Shown: positions 16,892 to 26,266, counted from the stretch's first letter. The stretch is 64,000 nt of DNA from Paenibacillus nuruki (GCF_001721045.1 NZ_MDER01000086.1:405856-469855); one strand, 5' to 3'. Notes: generated from the sequence alone by a model not told the origin. A program made the numbers and translations.

Positions 16892-18286
16892 TTATTTATT
16901 TACTTTGAATGCTTGCGATTTAGCCAAATAAAAAGGACGTAAATAGGCAACTGTATTTGAGAGGGGTAGAATCTCTTTTCCAACTTTAATATGGAGTTGA
17001 TTCTCAAGGTAGTCTCTTCTGGTTGTGATTCGTTCCCATAACTCAGGATAGTCATGTCTGATTATAGCTTGTAAAGTCTCATCTGCGATAGCTACACACT
17101 CTTCTGCACTCACACCTGTATAGCCGGGTACCGATGGAATGATATCAATTTGAAAAATCATACCACTTTTGATTTCTTCTGTGGAACCGTTGTAAATAGG
17201 CGATGACATCCACTCTTCATCTGATACTAAATGACCTGGATTAAGGTGCCAGTGATATTCACTTTTTGGGAATACCTCTTCGATCACTTCGTAAAGTTCT
17301 CCTCCGTGCATTCCAACACGAATTGTTTCTAACCATTTGACTACAGCAGTGTAATACGGCTTAGCTATACGAGCGATATAGTCTTGCTGAGAAGCAGGGA
17401 GCTGATCCTCGCTCTCAATCACAAATCCTGTACGACTCGACAAACCGCCCTTAAAACCTGTCGTGATCGACATGGGATCACCTAGTTCAATCTGCTTATG
17501 AGTTGGATAAAAGTTAGCTTTTTCAAAGCGAGTACCTGTTGCCGCAATAGTAACCACCGAATGATACTGACCTTCTGCTGTTAATTTGCTTCCGACTTCG
17601 GACTCTGTAACTCCTATATCAATTGCATTCATTGCCGACAAAATGCAAGAAGAAGCTAAATTGGAACCATATTCGTAATGTGCAATTTCATTTGCATTAT
17701 TGATAGTACGAACACCATTGTCTCCTCCAATAAAAAGATGAGTAGCATTCAATAGTTCAGCATCTACTTTGATTACATTTTTTATAGCCTCAACAATAAA
17801 GTAAGGCAAATCAAAATAAGTAGAAGATTCACTATTCCGCGTAGTAAACATCTTCCATCCAACTACACCAATCTTATTATGGTGATGTAATCCTATTTCT
17901 CGAAAAATGTCTTCTAGCAAAACTTCATTATCCATAGGTTGGTTAGGCAATGAAAATATAGGGTTGTGCTTGAGAGTTACCTGCACACGTGAATGATTAG
18001 CCATTTTCAAATTCTCATTCCCTAATACCACTGTACAGTGCCCTGTATTTTCAATGATAAGTAACCCCTCTTCAAATCGAGGAAGAAAGCCCGTCAAATA
18101 TTCAAAATTACTCCCATGTTCTTTATCCGCATAAATGATTAACGTATCGTATCCGTCCGCTTTCATCGCTTGCAACACTTTGCTTTTACGCTCATCCATA
18201 GTTGTATCGGTTAACATCGTCGGTGCAATATTTTCGAATAGTTTAGGCATATCCACTGTATCTAGGATGATTTCATGTTTAGACAT
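16892..18286 (-). CDS. M24 (pita-bread fold) peptidase homologue with apparently lost metal ligands
   Basis: A 464-residue protein with a creatinase-like N-terminal domain (about 1-170; LIIYADKEHGSNFEYLTGF) and a C-terminal pita-bread domain. In active aminopeptidase P and prolidase, five metal ligands (Asp, Asp, His, Glu, Glu) are needed. Here the two Asp positions read SITTGFKGG and LSSRTGF, with no Asp; the His is kept in NPGHLVSDEEW, the first Glu is Asp in MIFQIDIIP, and the last Glu is kept in AEECVAIADE. It therefore probably does not work as a metalloaminopeptidase; like creatinase it may be a metal-free C-N hydrolase. The setting (PTS genes, DeoR, MBL hydrolase) suggests a sugar-conjugate substrate. 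It lies 16 bases after the deoR stop. Confidence 0.82.
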   Translation of the reverse strand: MSKHEIILDTVDMPKLFENIAPTMLTDTTMDERKSKVLQAMKADGYDTLIIYADKEHGSNFEYLTGFLPRFEEGLLIIENTGHCTVVLGNENLKMANHSRVQVTLKHNPIFSLPNQPMDNEVLLEDIFREIGLHHHNKIGVVGWKMFTTRNSESSTYFDLPYFIVEAIKNVIKVDAELLNATHLFIGGDNGVRTINNANEIAHYEYGSNLASSCILSAMNAIDIGVTESEVGSKLTAEGQYHSVVTIAATGTRFEKANFYPTHKQIELGDPMSITTGFKGGLSSRTGFVIESEDQLPASQQDYIARIAKPYYTAVVKWLETIRVGMHGGELYEVIEEVFPKSEYHWHLNPGHLVSDEEWMSSPIYNGSTEEIKSGMIFQIDIIPSVPGYTGVSAEECVAIADETLQAIIRHDYPELWERITTRRDYLENQLHIKVGKEILPLSNTVAYLRPFYLAKSQAFKVNK

Positions 18287-18302
18287 TCATTTTCCGCTCC
18301 TC

Positions 18303-19064
18303 TTATTCGTCCGTCAAAATCACCTGCACCTTATTTTTTTTGAAATGTTCTACAAAAGAAGGCTCCGGCTGTTGATCTGTAATTAAAATATCAATTTCTG
18401 ATAATGAGCAAACTTTGAAAAATCCAGTTGTATCTATCTTTGTATGATCAGCAAGTGCAATAACCGTATGCCCCTGACTTATCATTTGCCGCTTAACTAG
18501 ACCTTCTTCTTCGGTATGGATAAACAGACCATCTTTAGATAATGCAAAAACACCTAGCAACGTATAGTCGGTATTGTATTGCTCGATTTTTTTCACAGTT
18601 TCTGCCCCATGCAAGAAAAGTTGCTCTTTATGAAGCTTGCCTGGAAGAAGGGTAATATCCATCTTTTCATACTTGGCCAGTGCCTGAGCATGCGTTAAGG
18701 AATTGGTAATGGCATAAAGGCTTTTATTGCCTAATTGCATAATGGCAGCTTCTACTGTCGTTGATGAGTCAAAGAAAACACTTGAATGATCATTAAGGAC
18801 TTCTGCAACCTTTTGCGCTATTTTTTCTTTAATCAATCCATACCGACTAGATCGTTGCTCATAATTTAGAATCATCGCTTCACGATTAGTAGATACCGCA
18901 CCTCCATGAGTACGACGAATCATATTTTGTTGCTCTAACTTAATTAAGTCTCTTCTAATTGTATCTTTGGAAACGTTTAGCGCTTCTGCTAATACTTCAA
19001 TCGTTGCACTTTTACTTTCCTCAATAATAGACTTTATGCGTTCCAATCTTTCTTCAATCAACAT
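18303..19064 (-). CDS. DeoR family transcriptional regulator of the PTS locus
   Basis: A 253-residue sugar-phosphate-responsive repressor. The N-terminal winged helix shows IEVLAEALNVSKDTIRRDLI followed by MIRRTHGGA, the DeoR signature. The C-terminal DeoRC sensor domain shows FFDSSTTVEAA and a conserved ALADHTK near the end. The start at 19064 has GAGGAG eight bases upstream; the ATG at 19082 has none. It is the first gene of the deoR-M24-EIIA operon and divergent from EIICB, so it probably represses both sides in response to the phosphorylated substrate. Confidence 0.88.
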   Translation of the reverse strand: MLIEERLERIKSIIEESKSATIEVLAEALNVSKDTIRRDLIKLEQQNMIRRTHGGAVSTNREAMILNYEQRSSRYGLIKEKIAQKVAEVLNDHSSVFFDSSTTVEAAIMQLGNKSLYAITNSLTHAQALAKYEKMDITLLPGKLHKEQLFLHGAETVKKIEQYNTDYTLLGVFALSKDGLFIHTEEEGLVKRQMISQGHTVIALADHTKIDTTGFFKVCSLSEIDILITDQQPEPSFVEHFKKNKVQVILTDE

Positions 19065-19170
19065 TACATTCTCTCCTCGCAATTAAATTATCACTTTATG
19101 CATTTATAATAAGCCTGCACCCTGATGCAGTCTTTAAGCATTGCATTCTCTTTCTCTTCTGCATACCTTA

Positions 19171-19184
19171 TGTAAACGTTCTAT
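19171..19184 (+). promoter_or_regulatory. Weak cre-like box in the divergent PTS promoter region
   Basis: TGTAAACGTTCTAT matches the cre consensus at 12 of 14 positions and lies 38 bases before the EIICB start, a sensible place for catabolite repression. No clear DeoR operator was found in this gap. Confidence 0.3.
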
Positions 19185-19221
19185 TTCTGTGCCATTCAAA
19201 CAACGAAGGGAAAATCCACGT

Positions 19222-20820
19222 ATGAAAAATAACATTTTTGGCGCTTTGCAAAAAATGGGGAAGTCATTCATGTTGCCTATTGCAGTGCTTCCTATTGCAG
19301 GTCTGTTGTTGGGTGTGGGATCTACGCTTACCAATCCAGAACGCTCTACATTTGTTCAAGAAAGTAGCTTCTTGTTCAAGCTACTTTCTGTTCTAACTGA
19401 TGGTGGAAATGTGATTTTTGGCATCTTACCTCTATTATTCACAGTTGCAGTCGCTATTGGATTGGCCAAACAAAGTAAAGAAGTCGCTGCTCTTTCCGCT
19501 TTAATTGCTTATTTTGTAATGAATATGTCCATTACAAGCACCATCAAAAATTTCATGGACCTTAACCAACTTCAACAGACACCCGGATTAATTAGAGACT
19601 TTCTTGGGTTTGAAAACACCATGAATACTAGCGTTCTTGGGGGCGTAATCATGGGTCTTGTCGTTGCCTTTCTTCATAATAGATATTATAAAATAAAGCT
19701 TCCTGAAATGCTTGCGTTTTTCGGAGGTACTCACTTCGTACCCATTATTTCTTCTCTGGTAGCCATTGTGGTTGGAATACTTCTTGCTTTTATATGGCCC
19801 CTCTTTGCAACGGGCATTGCTGCACTCGGTGTGGGTATTGCCCATATGGGAGCTTTCGGTACATTTTTATATGGTTTTATTTTACGAGCATTAATTCCGA
19901 CAGGTTTGCACCACGTATTCTATCTTCCTTTCTGGCAAACAGCACTCGGCGGAACCGCAGAAGTGAACGGTCAATTTTTGGAAGGAGCTCAAAATATATT
20001 ATTTGCTCAGTTAATGAGTGGAGATGTGATTAATCCTTCTGTCGCTCAATACTACTCGGGTAATTACCCCATTATGATGTTCGGTTTTCCAGCCGCTGCC
20101 CTCGCTATGTATCATACCGCTTTTAAAAAGAATAAAGCTAAAGTGAAAGGTCTGTTGTTCTCGTCAAGTGTAGCTTCATTTTTAACAGGGATTACTGAAC
20201 CTTTAGAGTTTTCATTCCTTTTTGCTTCCCCATTACTGTTCTTTGGTGTCCATTGTGTATTAAGTGGTTTATCTTTTGCTTTGGTATATCTTTTGGATGC
20301 AGGAGTGGGTTATACGTTCTCTGGAGGAGCACTGGACTTTATTATCTACGGTATTATTCCAGGAAATGATCGTACTCAATGGATATCCATCTTGATTGTA
20401 GGTGTGGTGTATGCCTTTATTTACTACTTTGTATTCCGTTATATGATCTTAAAATTCAATATCAAAACACCCGGTAGAGACGATAGTGTGGATGAAGTGA
20501 AATTGCATACCAAAAGCGACTACCTTGAGAAAAAAACTCAAGAAACCTCCGCTATTAGCACTCACTTAACCGATGCCCAGAAGATTAGTATAGATATTAT
20601 TGAAGGACTTGGTGGCTTGGACAACATCCAAGAGATTGATAGTTGCGCAACTCGATTGCGTGTCACATTGACAACAAGTGACACAGTCAACGAAGAACAG
20701 TTAAAACAAACAGGTGCCGCAGGTGTTTTTATTAAAGGAAATAATATTCAAGTCATTTATGGCCCTAAAGTGAGTAACATCAAAACAGAACTGGAAGAAT
20801 ATATTCAAACTATTAAATAA
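19222..20820 (+). CDS. PTS sugar transporter EIICB component, glucose/maltose family
   Basis: Membrane permease and phosphotransferase of 532 residues. The EIIC domain (about 1-420) begins IFGALQKMGKSFMLPIAVLP and contains the family motif TGITEPLEFSFLF. After a linker the EIIB domain (about 455-532) carries the phospho-cysteine in EIDSCATRLRV. The start at 19222 has AAGGG 11 bases upstream; an in-frame ATG at 19141 would add an unlikely tail. EIIA is supplied by the gene at 16364. The substrate belongs to the glucose, N-acetylglucosamine or maltose group by fold, but the neighbours suggest something less usual. Confidence 0.92.
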   Translation: MKNNIFGALQKMGKSFMLPIAVLPIAGLLLGVGSTLTNPERSTFVQESSFLFKLLSVLTDGGNVIFGILPLLFTVAVAIGLAKQSKEVAALSALIAYFVMNMSITSTIKNFMDLNQLQQTPGLIRDFLGFENTMNTSVLGGVIMGLVVAFLHNRYYKIKLPEMLAFFGGTHFVPIISSLVAIVVGILLAFIWPLFATGIAALGVGIAHMGAFGTFLYGFILRALIPTGLHHVFYLPFWQTALGGTAEVNGQFLEGAQNILFAQLMSGDVINPSVAQYYSGNYPIMMFGFPAAALAMYHTAFKKNKAKVKGLLFSSSVASFLTGITEPLEFSFLFASPLLFFGVHCVLSGLSFALVYLLDAGVGYTFSGGALDFIIYGIIPGNDRTQWISILIVGVVYAFIYYFVFRYMILKFNIKTPGRDDSVDEVKLHTKSDYLEKKTQETSAISTHLTDAQKISIDIIEGLGGLDNIQEIDSCATRLRVTLTTSDTVNEEQLKQTGAAGVFIKGNNIQVIYGPKVSNIKTELEEYIQTIK

Positions 20821-20834
20821 GGAAGTGAATCCAT

Positions 20835-21539
20835 ATGCAATTAACAAAAGGAGTATTCCTAATTTCTGGGGGTACGTATGGGAAGTTAGGCAATGCTTAT
20901 GTAGTTAAGCACAATGGTGGTTTTATTTTAATTGATAGTAGTAGTCCGGGTGCATTAGATACGCTACTTGAAAATTTAAAGTATTGGGATATTGATGAGC
21001 AAGCTATCACTCATGTTTTACTCACACATGGACATGATGATCACGCTGGTTGCGCTGCCCATTTTCAAAAACAAGGGGCGAAAGTTTATGTAGGTGCCGC
21101 AGATCGAACGATGATGGAAGAAGGTAACTTTGGGATAGAAAGCCCTCAGACAAACCATGTCATGCCCTCTTGCTTTCCAGATCAATTGTTTACTGAAGAC
21201 ACTACATTAATTATCGAAAACCTAACTATTGATGTCTATCTCATGCCTGGCCACACAGATGGCAGTGTTATTTTTTATCTACAATTAGAAAATGAACGGA
21301 TATTATTTACAGGGGACATGTTCTTTGTAGATGGTGAAACAGGAAATATCGCTTCAACCGGTTGGAAAGGTGATCTGGGATATAGCGGAGAAAAGCTAGG
21401 AAGAAGTTTTGCCAAGCTTTGGAGCCTTTCTCTAACCCCTACCATTATTGCAGGAGGACACGGTATTCCTCGTATCCGCAATAATGTACAAGAAAGTATC
21501 AAAATCGCTTACAAATACTATTTATTGAATAATCGGTAA
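20835..21539 (+). CDS. Metallo-beta-lactamase fold hydrolase in the PTS operon
   Basis: A 234-residue cytoplasmic metallo-hydrolase. Metal-binding motifs are LLTHGHDDHAGCA (H-x-H-x-D-H), MPGHTDGSVIFYL and FTGDMFFV; a final His is in AGGHGIPR. The fold covers glyoxalase II, lactonases and phosphodiesterases. It begins 14 bases after EIICB with AAGGAAG upstream, so it is co-transcribed. In this context hydrolysis of a lactone or ester in the imported sugar phosphate is a reasonable inference. Confidence 0.85.
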   Translation: MQLTKGVFLISGGTYGKLGNAYVVKHNGGFILIDSSSPGALDTLLENLKYWDIDEQAITHVLLTHGHDDHAGCAAHFQKQGAKVYVGAADRTMMEEGNFGIESPQTNHVMPSCFPDQLFTEDTTLIIENLTIDVYLMPGHTDGSVIFYLQLENERILFTGDMFFVDGETGNIASTGWKGDLGYSGEKLGRSFAKLWSLSLTPTIIAGGHGIPRIRNNVQESIKIAYKYYLLNNR

Positions 21540-21543
21540 ACAG

Positions 21544-21589
21544 AAAAAAGGTGGACGTTTAGATATTACTCTAAACATCCACCTTTTTT
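21544..21589 (+). terminator. Intrinsic terminator of the EIICB-MBL operon
   Basis: AAAAAAGGTGGACGTTTAGA pairs with TCTAAACATCCACCTTTTTT around a 6-base loop, a 20-bp stem with one mismatch, symmetrical enough to act in both directions. Confidence 0.85.
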
Positions 21590-21687
21590 GATTTAAGCAT
21601 TTCCTTTTGTTACACAAAAGAGATAAATTTGCTAACCCCTCATTCTAGCTTATTTCTGCAACTATCTCTTTGATTACTTTTTTACAC

Positions 21688-23205
21688 TTAAATTTGTTTC
21701 GCAAAATCAACAAGAGACTCTGCCATATGATTAATCTCATCCATCGACGCATTTACCTGTTGAGTTAACGCGGCTTGGGTCTGTGTCATCGTCGTCATAT
21801 TACCAATATGCTCTAGAATCTGTTCGATCAATTCTTTCATATCGCTTAAGCTGGTTTCGATATTTTCGGTAGCAGAAGCACTATTTACCGCTAACTTACG
21901 AACTTCATCGGCGACTACTGCAAATCCCATACCCAATTCGCCAGCACGTGCGGCTTCGATCGCTGCATTGAGTCCTAACAAATTCGTTTGGTTCGCAATT
22001 TCACGAATAAAGGTAGAAATGTTTTTGGTTTCGTCTGCACTGTTTTTCGCTTCATTGGCGGCTTCAGTCGATTTCTCTTGAGCCGAAGCCACTTCTTGCG
22101 CTTGTTCGGATACGGATGCCATAGCTGTTGTCATTTCGCTGATCGATTGAGACAATTGTTGCATACGGTTATTCATGCCTTCCACAACGATATCTTTATT
22201 TTTTTCAAACGTAATATCGCGAATCGTTCCTGCTACACGTACCGGTAATCCTTTGCTATCTCGAATCGTTGCGCCACCTGCATGGTACCAACGGTATTCT
22301 CCATTTTTCAACTGTAAACGGTAATCTACATCGAATGGTGTGCGTCCTGTATGATCATTCAAATGGGCTGCAAAAGCATTCAAAGAATACTCTTTATCTT
22401 CAGGATGTAGACGATCACTCCAACTGCTTAATACGTTAGGGAAATCTTTCTCATCTTGGAAGCCCAGTGTTGAACGAAATTGTGGGGACCACCAGAATGC
22501 ATTATTGGGATTCACTGGATCGCCTGCAATCACTTCCATATCCCACGGTGCTTCGATCAATGCTTTATTAATCAGATCATAACGAGTAACAAGCGCTTGT
22601 AACTCTTGTTCTTTTAACTTTTTGTCATGAATATCGAATAGAGCTCCAGCCACACGTAAAGGCACACCTTGACGATCACGAATCGTTGTACCTGTAGCTT
22701 GGAACCAACGGTATTGTCCATTTTTCAATTTCAGACGATATTCGATATCATAAGGAGTACGACCGGAGTGATCTAGTAAATGTGCTGCAAAAGCATCTAG
22801 TACAAATTGTTGTTCTTCAGGATGAAGTAGAGATGCCCAGCTATCTAATACATTCGGGAAATCATTTTCGTCACGGTAGCCGATCATATGACGGAATTCA
22901 TCTGTCCATGTAAATTTGTTACTTGGGTTCACTGGATCACCAGCAACGACATTCATATCCCATAATCCGACTTGAATCGCTTCAGTCACTAGATCCAAAC
23001 GTAGTGAAATATCTTTTTTCTGATTGTATAGTGTTTCTAACGCTTGATTCATATGGGTAACCAATGCTTGTACTTCAGGTGAAGCGTCAGTTACTTTTAA
23101 CTGTGGTAATTCTTTTTGCTGATCAATTTGGGTTAGAACTTTTTGGCTTTCTTCAACAAGGGAATGAAGCGAAAGACTTGATTTTTTCGGTGAGAAAATA
23201 GACAT
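21688..23205 (-). CDS. Soluble double-PAS methyl-accepting chemotaxis protein
   Basis: A 505-residue cytoplasmic chemoreceptor with no membrane helix. Two tandem PAS domains (about 70-195 and 200-325) are close duplicates: both contain D-P-V-N-P-x-N, D-F-P-N-V-L-x-S-W, L-H-P-E and the PAC end Y-R-W with G-T/A-T-I-R-D. The C-terminal signalling coiled-coil holds the conserved hairpin tip [20 protein letters not shown] and EVRKLA. It should signal to CheA. AAAGGAG lies eight bases before the ATG. The signalling domain is short, with little room for methylation helices, so adaptation may be limited. Confidence 0.88.
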   Translation of the reverse strand: MSIFSPKKSSLSLHSLVEESQKVLTQIDQQKELPQLKVTDASPEVQALVTHMNQALETLYNQKKDISLRLDLVTEAIQVGLWDMNVVAGDPVNPSNKFTWTDEFRHMIGYRDENDFPNVLDSWASLLHPEEQQFVLDAFAAHLLDHSGRTPYDIEYRLKLKNGQYRWFQATGTTIRDRQGVPLRVAGALFDIHDKKLKEQELQALVTRYDLINKALIEAPWDMEVIAGDPVNPNNAFWWSPQFRSTLGFQDEKDFPNVLSSWSDRLHPEDKEYSLNAFAAHLNDHTGRTPFDVDYRLQLKNGEYRWYHAGGATIRDSKGLPVRVAGTIRDITFEKNKDIVVEGMNNRMQQLSQSISEMTTAMASVSEQAQEVASAQEKSTEAANEAKNSADETKNISTFIREIANQTNLLGLNAAIEAARAGELGMGFAVVADEVRKLAVNSASATENIETSLSDMKELIEQILEHIGNMTTMTQTQAALTQQVNASMDEINHMAESLVDFAKQI

Positions 23206-23504
23206 TTTCCGGTCTCCTTTAGATTACATATATATATAATTTGATGAACAATGATAAATATCAGCAAAAACACGACTTTTTTCTTATATCTTATATTCTT
23301 TATTTCGTACCTTTGACTCTCTTATTGTATAAGACTTTATACCCATTATATCTAAAAATCAATCTTTTTATTATAAAAAAAGTGTATTTATTACAATTTT
23401 CGACATATTATGTAGACAAAAACGACTTTTGGTGTCTGTATTTAGACCTGAGGGAATTTACTTATTTAATAACTATATACAAGAGAATGATATAGGAGGA
23501 TTAT

Positions 23505-23828
23505 ATGCAACCATTTACTGAACGTGTTATTCATATTATTCAAGCTATTCCTTATGGAAAAGTGATGACCTATGGGCAGATTGCGGCAGAAGCAGGAAGT
23601 CCACGCGGAGCTAGACAAGTAGTACGCATTTTACATTCGATGAGCGAGAAGCATCATCTTCCGTGGCATAGAGTGGTGAATATTAAAGGAGAGATCGCTA
23701 TCGCAGACGATGAATCTCGCTTTCTTCAGCAGATGTTACTTGAAGAAGAAGGAATTTCATTTGGTCTCCATCCGATAATCGATCTCTCCCTGTATCGTTA
23801 CGAATATAAAGAATCTACGGATATCTGA
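23505..23828 (+). CDS. Alkyltransferase-like protein (ATL), MGMT family
   Basis: A 107-residue DNA-binding protein related to O6-alkylguanine transferase. The helix-turn-helix region KVMTYGQIAAEAGSPRGARQ is intact, but the active-site P-C-H-R-V is PWHRVVNI, with Trp replacing the acceptor Cys. ATL proteins with this change bind alkylated guanine and hand it to nucleotide excision repair instead of removing the alkyl group. AGGAGG precedes the ATG. The gene is alone, convergent with the SDR gene 19 bases away. Confidence 0.88.
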   Translation: MQPFTERVIHIIQAIPYGKVMTYGQIAAEAGSPRGARQVVRILHSMSEKHHLPWHRVVNIKGEIAIADDESRFLQQMLLEEEGISFGLHPIIDLSLYRYEYKESTDI

Positions 23829-23847
23829 TCCATATTTTATATTCTAT

Positions 23848-24636
23848 TTATATAGCTTTGATGGTTCCTCCATCTACAATTAAGGATTGTCCAGTGACAT
23901 ACGTATTTGCAAAAGAACCATAAAAGACAACCATTCGTGCGAACTCTTCGGGTGTACCCATTCGACCAAGTGGAATCTGTGCATTAGCTTGCGCTTGTAA
24001 TTCTTCAACAGATATCTGCTGAGATTGGGCACGTTTGCTATCTAGTTCGATAATACGGTCTGTAGCGATACGTCCGGGTGCGACGGTATTGATTAGAATC
24101 CCTTTTGACCCGTATTCTGAAGAAAGTGTCTTGGTCAATGCTTGAATACCGGCACGAAATACATTCGATAAAATCAAGCCATCGATCGGTTGTTTGACAG
24201 AGGAAGAAGCAATATTTACGATTCGTCCACTTGTATTTGCTTGTAGTGCAGGTAAAGCGGCACGGATCAAGCGAATAGTACTCAGCAGATTTTGCTCAAA
24301 AGCTTGTTGCCATTGCTCATCTTCCATATCTGCAAATGTTCCTCCAGGAGGTCCTCCTGCATTGGTCACTAATACGTCTAAGCGACCTTTGCGTGTAATC
24401 GTCTGTTCAATGGCTTCTTTGATTTGTGTAGCATCATTTACATCCAGTTGTACAATATCTACTGTTACGCCTGTTGCTGAATCAATCTCTTCTTTTGCTT
24501 GTTGCAACTGTTCAAGATCACGACTAGCAATCGTCACTTCTGCTCCTTCTCTGGCAAATTCTAGTGCGCTGGCTCTGCCTAATCCTTTACTAGCCGCCGC
24601 AACAAATACAGATTTCCCCTGCAATCCTAAATCCAT
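23848..24636 (-). CDS. SDR family oxidoreductase with atypical active site
   Basis: A 262-residue NAD(P)-binding short-chain dehydrogenase. The cofactor motif is SVFVAAASKGLGRA (A-x-x-x-G-x-G) and the NAG-type motif is VTNAGGPPGG. The C-terminus has the usual VTGQSLIVDGG. Where the catalytic Y-x-x-x-K should be, the protein reads LILSNVFRAGIQALTK, placing Ser at the Tyr and Arg at the Lys position; the Ser of IASSSVK is kept. A subgroup of bacterial SDRs has this form; its chemistry is not something I can state. The start at 24636 has AGGAGG upstream. Confidence 0.85.
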   Translation of the reverse strand: MDLGLQGKSVFVAAASKGLGRASALEFAREGAEVTIASRDLEQLQQAKEEIDSATGVTVDIVQLDVNDATQIKEAIEQTITRKGRLDVLVTNAGGPPGGTFADMEDEQWQQAFEQNLLSTIRLIRAALPALQANTSGRIVNIASSSVKQPIDGLILSNVFRAGIQALTKTLSSEYGSKGILINTVAPGRIATDRIIELDSKRAQSQQISVEELQAQANAQIPLGRMGTPEEFARMVVFYGSFANTYVTGQSLIVDGGTIKAI

Positions 24637-24918
24637 GTGTAAACCTCCTGAAATTGTGTGATTGATTTCCATAATCTCTCTGGTTCATTTTAAAAAATCC
24701 CTATATAATTCATGTAGCTTCGTGAAAAACTTTTTTAATTGTAATTTGAACTATTTTTTATAATTTCTCACAAATTTGCTTACATAATTTATTAAATAAG
24801 TGTGAAGTGTCGATATAATGAGTATACCCATTTTGTGCGGAATCCAATGTGATTTTCTTTTATCATATTTGGTATATTACGTATCACTTATTGAAATTAT
24901 ACTTCCATCGTATAGACA

Positions 24919-24972
24919 CGAACCGAAATAACATAAGAAAACTTACCCATCCGGCTGGTTCGAGGTTTTTTT
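24919..24972 (+). other. Leader-like hairpin with T run upstream of the HD-GYP gene
   Basis: The 450-base gap 24637-25086 holds no gene. Within it CGAACCG (24919-24925) pairs with TGGTTCG (24956-24962), the 30-base loop has a small AAG/CTT stem, and seven T follow four bases later. It could be a transcription attenuator or an orphan terminator. It does not match the c-di-GMP riboswitch core that I know. Confidence 0.3.
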
Positions 24973-25086
24973 AACCTTGTTTATTATGATTGTCGAACGA
25001 TTCAATAAGACGCTCCTATAAACTCTACGCTTAATAAGCTAAGTGGAATTGTTACCTTAAACTATTATAGATGGAAGTGACTACTA

Positions 25087-26187
25087 TTGAGGTTGATACC
25101 TGTTACCTCCCTACAGCCGGGAATGCGATTAGCCAAAAAAATATACAATGATGAAGGAGTCGTACTCCTTTCTGTAGATGCTGAATTAACCAACGGAATT
25201 ATTCGTAAACTACATAATCATGGTCTAGATTATGTCTATATTCAAGATGCTGACACTGATGATATCGTGGTTGAAGATATTATCACTTCGGAGACACGCC
25301 GCAAAGCTTTACAAGAAATTCAGGTTGGATTTCGCAGTCTGATTGATCCTCAAGCTCAGAAAAAGAATTATCCTTTAATTGGACGATCGTTCTCAGGAGT
25401 GGTCGATTCTATCCTTAATGATATCAGTACCGATCCTGAAGTGATGATCATGTTAATGAACATTCATGTCAAAGATCAATATTTGTATCATCATTCATTA
25501 AATGTATGTATTTATACCCTTTTACTTGGCAAAGTTCACGGATACTCCACAGAAGAATTGCATGTTCTCGGTATTGGTTCACTGTTACATGATATTGGCA
25601 AAATCAGAATACCTAGCTCTATTTTGTCCAAGCCTGAACGACTCACCGATCTGGAATATGAAGAAATTAAGCTTCATACGGAATACGGATTCAAAATGTT
25701 AAAAGATGAACCTGGTATTCCTCTTCTTGCTGCACATTGTGCTTATCAACATCATGAACGATTGAACGGAAGCGGATATCCGCGCGGAATTACAGAACCC
25801 GATATTCATGACTATGCGAAATGGATCGCTATTGCAGACTCTTATGATGCATTGACGACAAGTCGTGTGTATCGCTCTGCTCTACTGCCTCATCAAGCAT
25901 TGGAAGTCTTATATGCAGGCTATGGAACAATGTATGATAAGTACATGATGGAAATTTTCAAAAGTCGTGTTGCGATCTATCCGATCGGTCTTACGGTGGT
26001 TTTGAGCAATGGTCTTAAAGGTGTTGTTGTTCATATTCATAAGTCGATTACTCAGCGCCCTATTATTCGGATTCTTTATAACGAAGCAGGCGAGCGGTTA
26101 GCTTCTCCGTATGATCTGGATCTACTGGCTCATCACTCGATTGTGATTGCAGGTGTAGAAGGTCTGAACACGCACATGCATACGTAA
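25087..26187 (+). CDS. HD-GYP domain c-di-GMP phosphodiesterase
   Basis: A 366-residue signalling enzyme expected to degrade cyclic di-GMP. The start is TTG at 25087 with GGAAGTGA upstream; the N-terminus MRLIPVTSLQPGMRLAKKIY is the region normally preceding HD-GYP domains in this group. Catalytic motifs: HHSLNVCIYT, LLHDIGKIRIP (H-D-x-G-K), HCAYQHHERLNGSGYP (H-H-E-R and G-Y-P), and IADSYDALTTSR. A small C-terminal beta segment follows. No membrane helix is present, so it acts in the cytosol. It is preceded by a long untranslated region. Confidence 0.9.
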   Translation: MRLIPVTSLQPGMRLAKKIYNDEGVVLLSVDAELTNGIIRKLHNHGLDYVYIQDADTDDIVVEDIITSETRRKALQEIQVGFRSLIDPQAQKKNYPLIGRSFSGVVDSILNDISTDPEVMIMLMNIHVKDQYLYHHSLNVCIYTLLLGKVHGYSTEELHVLGIGSLLHDIGKIRIPSSILSKPERLTDLEYEEIKLHTEYGFKMLKDEPGIPLLAAHCAYQHHERLNGSGYPRGITEPDIHDYAKWIAIADSYDALTTSRVYRSALLPHQALEVLYAGYGTMYDKYMMEIFKSRVAIYPIGLTVVLSNGLKGVVVHIHKSITQRPIIRILYNEAGERLASPYDLDLLAHHSIVIAGVEGLNTHMHT

Positions 26188-26223
26188 TGATTGCTTATAA
26201 CTAAAGTTATACACACTTAACTA

Positions 26224-26266
26224 TAAAAAGAGATTCGTCAGATCATTAAGATCTGGCGAATCTCTT
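26224..26266. terminator. Terminator overlapping the 3' end of the SNF2 gene
   Basis: AAGAGATTCGTCAGATC pairs with GATCTGGCGAATCTCTT around ATTAA (17-bp stem). On the minus strand the stem includes the last codons and stop of the helicase gene, with a T tract after it; it may also serve the convergent HD-GYP gene. Confidence 0.75.

Noticed and set aside
23241..23495. 84-codon hydrophobic frame before the ATL gene
   Set aside because: AT-rich intergenic DNA gives Phe/Leu/Ile/Tyr runs; no ribosome binding site, and the segment probably holds the promoters of the flanking genes.
24194..24661. Open frame opposite the SDR gene
   Set aside because: Ser/Cys-rich shadow frame without a ribosome binding site.
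24919..24972. c-di-GMP riboswitch before the HD-GYP gene
   Set aside because: The conserved GEMM core sequences and tetraloop contacts are absent; only a simple hairpin is seen.
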